From the NCBI GenBank assembly GCA_045530725.1, contig JAZSCT010000002.1, forward strand, positions 1-6,825: a DNA stretch of 6,825 nt. The letters run 5' to 3'. The notes beneath the pieces were generated by a model. The model had not been told where the DNA came from and did no database searches. It worked only from the letters and a program-made list of their open reading frames with translations. Positions 1 to 6,600 of the stretch are shown here, one piece after another (the stretch's first letter is position 1; every line of letters starts with the position of its first letter). A program made the translations under genes and the position numbers. The DNA comes from SIG435 sp045530725. GTDB lineage: Bacteria > Bacillota > Clostridia > UMGS1810.

Positions 1-126
1 GTCAGTCGAAAAGAAGGAAAATGGATGCACTACTCAATATCAGAAGATGGTATTCAAAGCGTAAAAGAATATTTAGATACATTTAACAAATGTAGTAATA
101 ATGGGAAGTCGTGTTGTAAAAAGTAA
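1..126 (+). CDS. arsR: ArsR-family metalloregulator, C-terminal part only (5' end outside window)
   Basis: The first frame is open from base 1 to a TAA at 124-126 and encodes 41 residues. It starts in a VSRKEGKWMHYSI segment, which matches the beta-wing of ArsR/SmtB winged-helix repressors, followed by a terminal helix (GIQSVKEYLDTF). The tail then carries three cysteines (C31, C38, C39 of the visible part, with an adjacent CC pair). Repressors of this family lose DNA affinity when they bind As(III) or related thiophilic ions. C-terminal cysteine clusters are a known alternative to the helix-3 CxC site, so this tail may be the As(III) sensor, but the helix-3 region is out of view. It lies 63-79 nt upstream of an arsenic permease and on the same strand, which supports the assignment. 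The family call is strong for such a short fragment; the inducer is inferred. Confidence 0.8.
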   Translation, partial: VSRKEGKWMHYSISEDGIQSVKEYLDTFNKCSNNGKSCCKK

Positions 127-164
127 TGGTTAGAACTTTTGCACGACTAATCATTAACAAAACA

Positions 165-182
165 TATTGAAGTATTTCGATA
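165..182. promoter_or_regulatory. Probable ArsR operator (imperfect palindrome)
   Basis: TATTGAA (165-171) and TTCGATA (176-182) form an inverted repeat around GTAT, with six of seven positions complementary. Size, AT-richness and the GAA-n4-TTC core resemble operators of ArsR/SmtB repressors in Firmicutes. It lies in the 127-189 gap between the repressor gene and the permease and only 13 nt before the permease ribosome site, so a bound dimer could block transcription of the export genes. A weak candidate promoter (TTGCAC at 139-144, CATATT at 163-168, 18-nt spacer) would overlap the palindrome, but I would not call it alone. The repeat is seen; the function is inferred. Confidence 0.5.
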
Positions 183-189
183 TATAAAT

Positions 190-1209
190 ATGACAAGGAG
201 ATACTATGAAAGAGATATGGAGTTTTTTCAAGATGAAATACTTGGGATGAAATGGCTAAATCGTATGGTTGGTTCAGGATTAGAATTACTTGGAATTGAT
301 ACTAGTGGAAGAATAGGTGGGAGCATCCAGTTTTTTGTTTATGATATTATAAAAATCATGGTTTTACTTGGATTTTTGATTTTTATTATTTCATACATTC
401 AAAGTTATTTTCCGCCGGAGCGAACCAAGAAGATTCTAGGTCGATTCAGAGGAATCGGCGCAAACTGCATTTCGGCACTCTTAGGAACTGTAACGCCGTT
501 TTGCTCTTGTTCATCAATTCCGTTGTTTATTGGTTTCACAAGTGCAGGACTTCCGCCTGGCGTAACTTTTTCATTTCTCATATCTTCGCCAATGGTTGAT
601 CTAGGCTCGCTTGTTCTTTTGATGAGTATTTTTGGTTGGAAGGTTGCCGTCACCTATGTGGTAGTAGGTTTGGTTATTGCAGTTGTCGGCGGTACGCTGA
701 TTGAAAAACTGCATCTTGAAAATGAAGTTGAAGAATATATCAAAAACGGTAAAGCGCTTGATATTCCGCAAGAAGAACTGCACTTCAAAGACCGCATGAA
801 ATATGCCTGGGAACAGGTTTTGGGTACGGCAAAGAAAGTGTTTCCGTATGTGCTGGTCGGTGTTGGTATCGGTGCAATTATTCACAACTGGATACCGCAG
901 GATATTATCGTAAAAGCGCTTGGTAGCGGAAATCCTTTGGGCGTTGTCATAGCAACCCTTGCAGGTGTACCGATGTATGCGGACATCTTCGGCACAATTC
1001 CAATCGCCGAGGCACTTCTTGCAAAAGGTGCACAGCTTGGTGTGGTTTTATCCTTTATGATGGGTGTAACAACTCTGTCGTTACCGTCAATGATAATGCT
1101 TCGAAAAGCGGTAAAACCCAAACTTCTCGGCATATTTGTTGCCATATGTACAGTAGGAATTATCCTTGTTGGGTATTTCTTTAGTTTAATACAAAATATA
1201 ATTATGTAG
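190..1209 (+). CDS. arsP: ArsP-type permease (arsenical export), start unresolved
   Basis: This is a polytopic inner-membrane protein of the ArsP/YraQ (DUF318) permease family, which exports trivalent (organo)arsenicals or related soft metal species. The open frame encodes 339 residues with about eight hydrophobic segments (roughly 46-70, 92-118, 122-148, 151-171, 217-235, 247-270, 281-303 and 311-336). The signature is TPFCSCSSIPLFIGF at 102-116, whose C105 and C107 are likely substrate ligands, followed by a conserved SSPMVD at 132-137. A charged loop lies at 172-215. ATG 190 has no ribosome site and its codons 2-4 read through the Shine-Dalgarno, so it is probably not the start; see the short ORF at 206-250. 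ATG 217 (M10) and ATG 247 (M20) are in-frame alternatives. Every hydrophobic segment lies downstream of these. The stop is followed at once by the next gene's ribosome site. Family assignment is firm; the exact substrate is inferred from neighbours. Confidence 0.85.
   Translation: MTRRYYERDMEFFQDEILGMKWLNRMVGSGLELLGIDTSGRIGGSIQFFVYDIIKIMVLLGFLIFIISYIQSYFPPERTKKILGRFRGIGANCISALLGTVTPFCSCSSIPLFIGFTSAGLPPGVTFSFLISSPMVDLGSLVLLMSIFGWKVAVTYVVVGLVIAVVGGTLIEKLHLENEVEEYIKNGKALDIPQEELHFKDRMKYAWEQVLGTAKKVFPYVLVGVGIGAIIHNWIPQDIIVKALGSGNPLGVVIATLAGVPMYADIFGTIPIAEALLAKGAQLGVVLSFMMGVTTLSLPSMIMLRKAVKPKLLGIFVAICTVGIILVGYFFSLIQNIIM
195..200 (+). promoter_or_regulatory. Shine-Dalgarno that points to ATG 206, not to the permease frame
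   Basis: AAGGAG at 195-200 lies 5 nt before ATG 206-208, an ideal spacing. It is inside the codons that would follow ATG 190, and it is 16 nt from the in-frame ATG 217, too far for normal use. No ribosome site precedes ATG 190. The site therefore argues that translation begins at 206 in a frame different from the long permease frame. Confidence 0.7.
206..250 (+). other. Short ORF with the permease's likely true N-terminus, out of frame (frameshift or leader peptide)
   Basis: ATG 206 opens a 14-codon frame (MKEIWSFFKMKYLG) ending at TGA 248-250. Its first eight residues, MKEIWSFF, run up to a six-T tract (223-228). A -1 shift on T-TTT-TTC (223-229) would continue as QDEILGMKWL in the permease frame, giving an N-terminus that resembles, from memory, clostridial permeases of this family. 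The TGA overlaps an in-frame permease ATG (247-249), so re-initiation there is another possibility. Three explanations remain: loss of one T (mutation or sequencing error), programmed or transcriptional slippage, or a coupled leader peptide. Confidence 0.55.
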
Positions 1210-1219
1210 GAGGACTATT

Positions 1220-1561
1220 ATGTTTGGATTTGGAAAGAAAAAGAAAGAAAATACTTGTTGCTCTTGCGGTTGCGGAACGCAGGAAACAACAAACGAATGT
1301 TGCGGTGAAAAGGTTGAGGGCATCTGTTGTATAAAAGTGCTTGGAGCAGGATGCTCCGCTTGTCACAAACAGTATGAGATAGTACAAAAAGCTATTAAAA
1401 CAGTAGGACTTGATGTAGAGGCAGAATATATTACCGATATGGAAAAGATTATGGAATACGGCGTTATGAGTATGCCTGCCATTGTTATCAATGAAAAGGT
1501 TGTTTCCATGGGAAAAGTCCTTAACGAAAAAGAATGTATTAAGCTTTTGGGAGGAAAGTAA
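1220..1561 (+). CDS. Thioredoxin-fold dithiol protein with cysteine-rich N-terminus
   Basis: A 113-residue cytosolic protein. Residues 36-112 form a small thioredoxin-like domain of the Thioredoxin_3 (redox-active disulfide protein) type: a beta strand (CCIKVLG), the CxxC active site C45-S-A-C48, a helix, a strand, and the cis-proline loop MSMPAIVI (P86). The first 35 residues are unusual: a lysine-rich stretch (KKKK, 6-9) and six cysteines (C13, C14, C16, C18, C27, C28), with C36 and C37 following. The protein has eleven cysteines in all. Genes of this type commonly sit beside ArsP-family permeases. AGGAGG at 1208-1213 overlaps the permease stop, 6 nt before the ATG, so the two are translated as a pair. 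It may reduce ArsC or the permease, or carry As(III) to the permease on its cysteine-rich tail; both are inferences. Confidence 0.85.
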   Translation: MFGFGKKKKENTCCSCGCGTQETTNECCGEKVEGICCIKVLGAGCSACHKQYEIVQKAIKTVGLDVEAEYITDMEKIMEYGVMSMPAIVINEKVVSMGKVLNEKECIKLLGGK

Positions 1562-1562
1562 T

Positions 1563-1751
1563 ATGAGCAAAAAAGCATCGGTTGACAAAAAGACCTGCGT
1601 TGCTTGCGGTGTGTGCCAAAAGGTATGTCCCAGACAGGCGATTGAAATTATAAATGGTTGTTATGCAAATGTGAGTGCTGAAAAATGCATCGGTTGCGGA
1701 ATATGTGCAAAGAACTGCCCTGCAGGATGCATTAAAGTATGCGAGGTGTGA
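1563..1751 (+). CDS. 2[4Fe-4S] bacterial-type ferredoxin
   Basis: A 62-residue low-potential electron carrier. Two CxxCxxCxxxCP motifs are complete: C12, C15, C18, C22 and C42, C45, C48, C52, each followed by proline. Three further cysteines (C33, C56, C60) fall outside the cluster motifs. The frame is open further upstream to an ATG at 1482, but that stretch lies in the preceding gene. The start at 1563 has GGGAGG at 1549-1554 with 8 nt spacing and gives normal ferredoxin length. It begins 1 nt after the previous stop and ends 3 nt before the next start. Its place between a dithiol protein and a membrane Fe-S protein suggests it feeds electrons to one of them. The family is certain; the partner is inferred. 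Confidence 0.93.
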   Translation: MSKKASVDKKTCVACGVCQKVCPRQAIEIINGCYANVSAEKCIGCGICAKNCPAGCIKVCEV

Positions 1752-1754
1752 GAT

Positions 1755-2324
1755 ATGAAGAAAAAATGGTATGATTATCTTTGGATTTGGACAATTGTAT
1801 ATTTTGCTCTTGGCTTTTTTAACATTCTTTTTGCTTGGCTTGGTATGATTGATTTTCTTGTGCCTCTTGGCTTTGCTGTCTTTGGCGGAAACAAGTATTT
1901 TTGCAATAACTTCTGCGGAAGAGGACAATTACTCGGCAAACTTGGAAGTAAGCTTTCATTAAACAGACCGACTCCCAAATGGATGAGTTCAAAATGGTTC
2001 AGATACGGATTTCTTGTTTTCTTCCTTTCAATGTTCGGGAATATGATTTTTCAGACCTATCTCGTTGGTGCAGGTGCCCAAAGCCTGAAAGAAGGAATTA
2101 AACTGTTCTGGACATTTAATGTTCCTTGGGGATGGGCATATTCTGTGGGCACAGTTTCCGACTGGATAGCAAAATTCAGCTTTGGATTTTATAGTCTGAT
2201 GCTTACATCAACACTTATCGGAATTATCGTAATGGTATTCTTTAAGTCGAGAACGTGGTGCGTTTTCTGCCCGATGGGATGTATGACACAGACAATTTGC
2301 AAAATAAAGAATAAGGAAAAATGA
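1755..2324 (+). CDS. NapH-like membrane protein with Fe-S cysteine motifs
   Basis: A 189-residue integral membrane protein with hydrophobic segments near 8-30, 32-45, 83-104 and 143-164, plus an amphipathic aromatic region (115-138). It carries YFCNNFCGRG (C50, C54) after the second segment and WCVFCPMGC (C169, C172, C176) with C182 after the last one. Such paired motifs are typical of NapH/CcoG/YccM-type polyferredoxin membrane proteins. Here the usual CP after the first pair is CG, and the classical C-terminal two-cluster ferredoxin domain is missing; a separate ferredoxin gene sits directly upstream. It may therefore take electrons from that ferredoxin at the membrane and pass them to thiols. 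GAGGTG at 1743-1748, inside the end of the ferredoxin gene, is the ribosome site. The fold assignment is moderately sure; the electron path is inference. Confidence 0.75.
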   Translation: MKKKWYDYLWIWTIVYFALGFFNILFAWLGMIDFLVPLGFAVFGGNKYFCNNFCGRGQLLGKLGSKLSLNRPTPKWMSSKWFRYGFLVFFLSMFGNMIFQTYLVGAGAQSLKEGIKLFWTFNVPWGWAYSVGTVSDWIAKFSFGFYSLMLTSTLIGIIVMVFFKSRTWCVFCPMGCMTQTICKIKNKEK

Positions 2325-2326
2325 TA

Positions 2327-2722
2327 ATGAAAAAGAAAATAGCATTTATATGCGTACATAATTCTTGCCGCAGTCAGTTGGCAGAGGCATTTGGAAAAGC
2401 GTACATTTCAGAAAAGTATGACTGCTATTCTGCCGGAACGGAAACAAAACCGCAGATAAACCAAGATGCTGTAAGGCTGATGAGAAAACTTTATGGAATT
2501 GATATGGAAAAGGAACAGTATTCAAAGACTATAGACAAAATCCCCACTCCTGATATTGCTATCTCTATGGGGTGTGATGTGGGTTGCCCATTTATCGGAA
2601 GAAAATTTGATGATGATTGGGGACTTCCTGATCCTACGGGAAAAAGTGATGAATTCTTTATTGAAGTTATAAAACAAATTGAAGAAAAAATAAAAGCCAT
2701 ATCGAAATATGATACGCTGTAA
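2327..2722 (+). CDS. arsC: Arsenate reductase, low-molecular-weight phosphatase type (ArsC)
   Basis: A cytosolic enzyme reducing arsenate to arsenite, 131 residues from ATG 2327. The P-loop C-x5-R reads CVHNSCR (C9 to R15), the general-acid motif is DPTG (D102), and a cysteine pair lies in MGCDVGCP (C83, C87) for relaying the disulfide to a reductant. Length matches the family. An alternative ATG at 2321 adds two residues and overlaps the previous stop as ATGA. AAGGA at 2313-2317 is 3 nt from 2321 but 9 nt from 2327, so 2327 is preferred. The relay pair is CX3C rather than the CX6C of staphylococcal ArsC, as I recall for clostridial relatives. The thioredoxin-fold protein three genes upstream is a candidate reductant. 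It is the last gene of the operon and is followed by a hairpin terminator. Confidence 0.93.
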   Translation: MKKKIAFICVHNSCRSQLAEAFGKAYISEKYDCYSAGTETKPQINQDAVRLMRKLYGIDMEKEQYSKTIDKIPTPDIAISMGCDVGCPFIGRKFDDDWGLPDPTGKSDEFFIEVIKQIEEKIKAISKYDTL

Positions 2723-2730
2723 CCAAAGAA

Positions 2731-2780
2731 AAGCGGAATCGAGAAATCGAAAGAAATCTCGGTTCTGCTTGTTTCATTTT
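2731..2780. terminator. Shared bidirectional rho-independent terminator between convergent units
   Basis: AAGCGGAATCGAGA (2731-2744) pairs with TCTCGGTTCTGCTT (2757-2770) over 14 positions with two G-T wobbles and a 12-nt loop. On the + strand it is followed by GTTTCATTTT, and on the - strand by TTCTTTGG. It begins 8 nt after the arsC stop and 8 nt after the end of the leftward 280-residue gene, so it can end both transcripts. Confidence 0.82.
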
Positions 2781-3621
2781 ACGGCAAAAATTCAGGCATA
2801 ATTTTATATCGGTTAACGCCGTGATTTGTTGAACGAATTAAAATCTCCTCCGGTATTGTTGCAAGGAGCTTCTTTGTGAATGTGCCATACCCAAGATAGC
2901 CGTCAAGATTTATGTGTGAAATAACAACCCAATCCGTGTCGGGCTGTCTGTTGGCAATATAATACTTGATTAAAACGGTTACGCCATCTATGCAATTCTC
3001 GGGAAGAATATCGTGTAGCTTATGCAGAATTGAATCGGGAATTTCGACTTCTTCTTCACGAAGCGGCCCAAGTTCAATAGCATCGGATATAATTCCGTCA
3101 AATCGTATTATCCAACCGTTTATGGTATTAACATCATAAATTGAAGTATGAAATTGCTTAATCTTTTCTCGCCAATCCGTTTCAAATTTATTTAAATATC
3201 CTTTCATTTTCGTGGTTGCAGCTTGACTGACCTTGTCCGGGTTCTTTTTTGCATAGGCTACAATATTTGATATATGTCTGTAAAGCCAGCCTTTGCCATT
3301 CTTATCAACAAGCTCGGGGAATTCATCATGCAAAGTACGAAAATCGGTTATATATTGCCAATCCTCTAAAGGCTTGGCATTTTTCTTGTCAGGAACACTG
3401 CACCAAGCACGGATTGCCCTTTCTGCCCGGGGAATATCTGCATTGCCTTCTTCGTCAAACATATATCCTCTTGCAAGAATGGTAAGAACTCTGTTAAAGC
3501 CGGTTAAATCCTCAAACATTTCTAAAGTGAATCTGCCAAGGTAACTATAATCCTGCTTACTCTTGGAACTGTATTCAGGGAAATTTATATAACTCAAAAA
3601 TTCTTCTCTTTCGTTAATCAT
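2779..3621 (-). CDS. Unknown 280-residue protein, translationally coupled to the polymerase-like gene
   Basis: I do not recognise a family. The protein is soluble, with no signal peptide or membrane segment, and is mostly helical and charged. The first 130 residues include FTLEMFEDLTGFNRVLTIL and a run of acidic and aromatic residues. The C-terminal part (about 213-275) has a helix (VTVLIKYYIAN), a TFTKKLL helix and a strand-turn-strand-like end (EILIRSTNHGVNRYKI). That order could be a winged-helix, but this is only a guess. The ATG overlaps the upstream stop as ATGA (3618-3621), and AGGAGG at 3630-3635 lies 8 nt before it, within the polymerase gene. Such coupling usually signals fixed stoichiometry or a complex. 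An accessory, template-recognition or initiation factor for the polymerase is a reasonable inference, with no direct sequence proof. Confidence 0.85.
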   Translation of the reverse strand: MINEREEFLSYINFPEYSSKSKQDYSYLGRFTLEMFEDLTGFNRVLTILARGYMFDEEGNADIPRAERAIRAWCSVPDKKNAKPLEDWQYITDFRTLHDEFPELVDKNGKGWLYRHISNIVAYAKKNPDKVSQAATTKMKGYLNKFETDWREKIKQFHTSIYDVNTINGWIIRFDGIISDAIELGPLREEEVEIPDSILHKLHDILPENCIDGVTVLIKYYIANRQPDTDWVVISHINLDGYLGYGTFTKKLLATIPEEILIRSTNHGVNRYKIMPEFLP

Positions 3622-6600
3622 AAATCATCCCTCCTGACCTTCAATGCATTTTTGGATACACAATCAATAAGCACATCCCACATAAAACCTCGTTTGCCAA
3701 GTGCAACAACATACTTAACTGCATCCGCAGGCTTAATAATTTTCTCCAAAATCTCACGGCATTTTTTTGCCACTGCTTCACGGTAACTGTCAGAGGCAAG
3801 TTTATTTACATAAGCATCTGTCATAGCAACCATATTCTCGGTGTCTCCGTCACGATATAACTGTCTTGACGATTCTACGGAATTGGCTTCTCTTATGTCC
3901 AGAATTAAGTCATTTAAAATTCTGTAACCGCTGAATGTGAAATCGGACAGAATATCAAAATATTCTGTGAGTTCAGGCAACCACTCAGAAAGAAATGCTT
4001 CCCGGTCTTCTTTTATCATAAGATGCCAATTCTGCTCCATCATAGCCTCGTGAATTTTCTGCAAATGCTCATCGCTTATTTTAGAAAATTCTGCATACAA
4101 GACATCTGCATCAAAATCTTCATCCTTGCCTTGTGAGAATAAAATTCTGTCAATATCCTTATACCGCTTTTTTGTCTGTATATCCGCACGGCTTACCCTG
4201 ATTCTCCTTAGCACCTCATCGTATTCCGAAATCAAAGTGCTGACAGCATCTAAAATACCTGTATCAAGTTTTTCTTTCCAATCATCTCCTGCGGCAAAAT
4301 TGAAAAGCTTGCTGTCCGGAATTGTCACGGCCTTAATCTTGGGAATTCCCTCTTTAAGCATTTTGGCATAGTATGGAAGCTTTTCCACATTGGAATCAAT
4401 TTCGTCCCAATTTGTATTTTCAAAGAATTTATTTAACTTGTTTTTTGCATCGGCTACGCCTTTGCTAACATTTTCAAGCAGTCTCTTATAGGTTAAAAAG
4501 ATACTTCTTTGCCTTTTTGATTTTCCCAAATATTCTGATAAATCAGGTTTAATTCCGGTTTTGGCAGAATCAATTTCAAGTCCCGTTAAAATTGCAAGAG
4601 TCTCAGCCTCTTCACGGCATTTCTGCCGTTCCTCACTGGTAGAGTTTTCGTTGTAGGCAATAACACTACGGTCAAATGCTGCGTTGGAAATCTGACCTAC
4701 CCTTGATGAAAATGTATTTTTTACTGTTTCAAATCTTGCTTCCCAATCATTTGCATCACTTAGCAAAGGTTCTGCTGACGGCATTTTCAAAAATGGCATG
4801 TTGTTTCTGTCTTCAAAGGAGCCTTCAAATTCATAGTTTCTCTGTACACATATATTGACAATAGGATCAGCAATAGTTTTTATCATATCACCGTCATAAT
4901 CCGCACCGCCAAGTCTTTCTGCGGCAAACATTTCAGAATCTACCATAACAACATCGCTGAGATGCCCTAAATAATGCTCACGCATTCTTTGAATATCCTT
5001 CATAAGCTTAAGGATAATTTCCTCGTTTCGTGCAATATGCGGATTACGAAGAAGCGTGCATAATGTATCAACTTCGTAAGTCGCCTGTGGTGCATAGAAG
5101 GACTGTTCGGAGAAACGGTCACTCATTAGAGTAGCGTAAAATTTCTTTTCGCTTTCTGCAAGTTTGGATTTTCTTGTCATTGGGATTATGGATAACAATC
5201 TTAATAAATCCGCAGATAAGTATCTGCTGTCTCCGGCAACAAGCAGTGTGCCAAGAGAATAATCCTTTAAAATACTTTCCGCCCTGTCCTCGAGTTCTTT
5301 TGAATATATAGATTCGTTTATAAACAAAGGATTTATTTCCAAAATATCCGCAAGGTAATTTGCCTTTGTTTTCTTTCTCCAGAAACCTTTTTCTTTTTCT
5401 TTCAGAAAATATTGTCTTCTGTATTCTTCATTAGCACAAAGATTATAGTATTCAAGCTCTGTTTGTTTGGTCAGCCAGTTGCGAGTGTCTTCCTCCGGAC
5501 TATGCTCCCAACTAAGTGGCAAATCAATCGGTCTGAATTCTTCTGCACGGACAGAAAGCGTATTTAAAAATTGATAGTTTAACTCGGTAAACTTTTCAGG
5601 ATGCAGTTTGCTGACATTAGTAATATACAGGGCATGGTTATATTTTCTGAATTTGTCCCAATAGTCCTTCCATGTCATTTTGGAATCATTCAGCCAGCCT
5701 TTTCCTTTAAACATACTCTCGGTCAGAATAATATCCACATCGCTTATTAAATGCTTCTCTCCCCAAATATCTATTATATATTCAAATCCTGATTTACTAA
5801 GAAGGTCTTTAAAATCTACCTTATGGAGCATTCCCTTAACATAGGGCATACGAATCTGAAATGATGTATGAACAGACTTGCCACAGAATTTTTTATCAAC
5901 GACTGTGGCGTATTCTTTTGAAATAAGTCCCTCACCATCATATTCAAGGACAGTAAACTGCTCGTGCCTTTCCACTCTGTGATACTTACGCATATTAGAA
6001 TTACTGCCGTCATCTTCAACGGTAATAACATTAGCACTTGCCTGCAATTTATTATTCTCTACAACAATAACTCTGTGGGGCTTGTCAATTTCCACGCCGT
6101 CAATACGGGTTCCCGATGAAAGCATTAAACCATTATATGCATAAAGCTTGGAAAGCTGGCACTCTCCAATGTTCATATCAAGCATTATACGGCGGCGAAC
6201 ATCATCATAAAGGTCGGCACGAATAAAAGAAAGCCTTGCATTTCGGCTCATGCTTTGTGAGCGTTCAAATGCTACATAAGGTATGGAACCGTTGCCAAAA
6301 TCTAAATTGATTCCCTCGGGCCTGAACATATCTCTTGCTTTTTGTTGTCTCTCTGCATATCTTTTCTGCTGTCCATTTCTGTCAAAGATACCTGCAAAAT
6401 CTATATAGAAGATAACATTCTCAAGATCGGTTATTAAATTTACATCCTCGGGGATTTCAAAATTATCTCCGTGAAGCTGACACATTATTTGATAAAACAG
6501 TGCATTGCTTTCCTGCTCATGACTTGCTGTCGGCACCTTACATTTTTCTGTTTCCCGTGCCTGTAAATTAAATTTGTATATGCCGTCAGAATCTTTCTCA

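Noticed and set aside
190..216. ATG 190 as the true permease start
   Set aside because: There is no ribosome site before it, and its second to fourth codons are the Shine-Dalgarno of ATG 206. It is kept only as the outer limit of the open frame.
241..480. Composition step within the permease (about 28-37% GC before 415, about 38-50% after), possibly a recombination joint
   Set aside because: The AT-rich part encodes phenylalanine/isoleucine-rich membrane sequence, and the counts are from few lines, so amino-acid content can explain it.
405..1145. Open frames antisense to the permease gene
   Set aside because: No ribosome sites, low-complexity or family-less products, and they mirror the strong coding frame on the other strand.
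1482..1562. Upstream extension of the ferredoxin frame to ATG 1482
   Set aside because: It lies wholly within the end of the thioredoxin-fold gene, lacks a ribosome site and encodes nothing ferredoxin-like; 1563 has a good site and gives normal length.
4126..4858. Rightward open frames inside the polymerase gene
   Set aside because: They are antisense to an intact long frame with conserved motifs; no start signals or recognisable domains.
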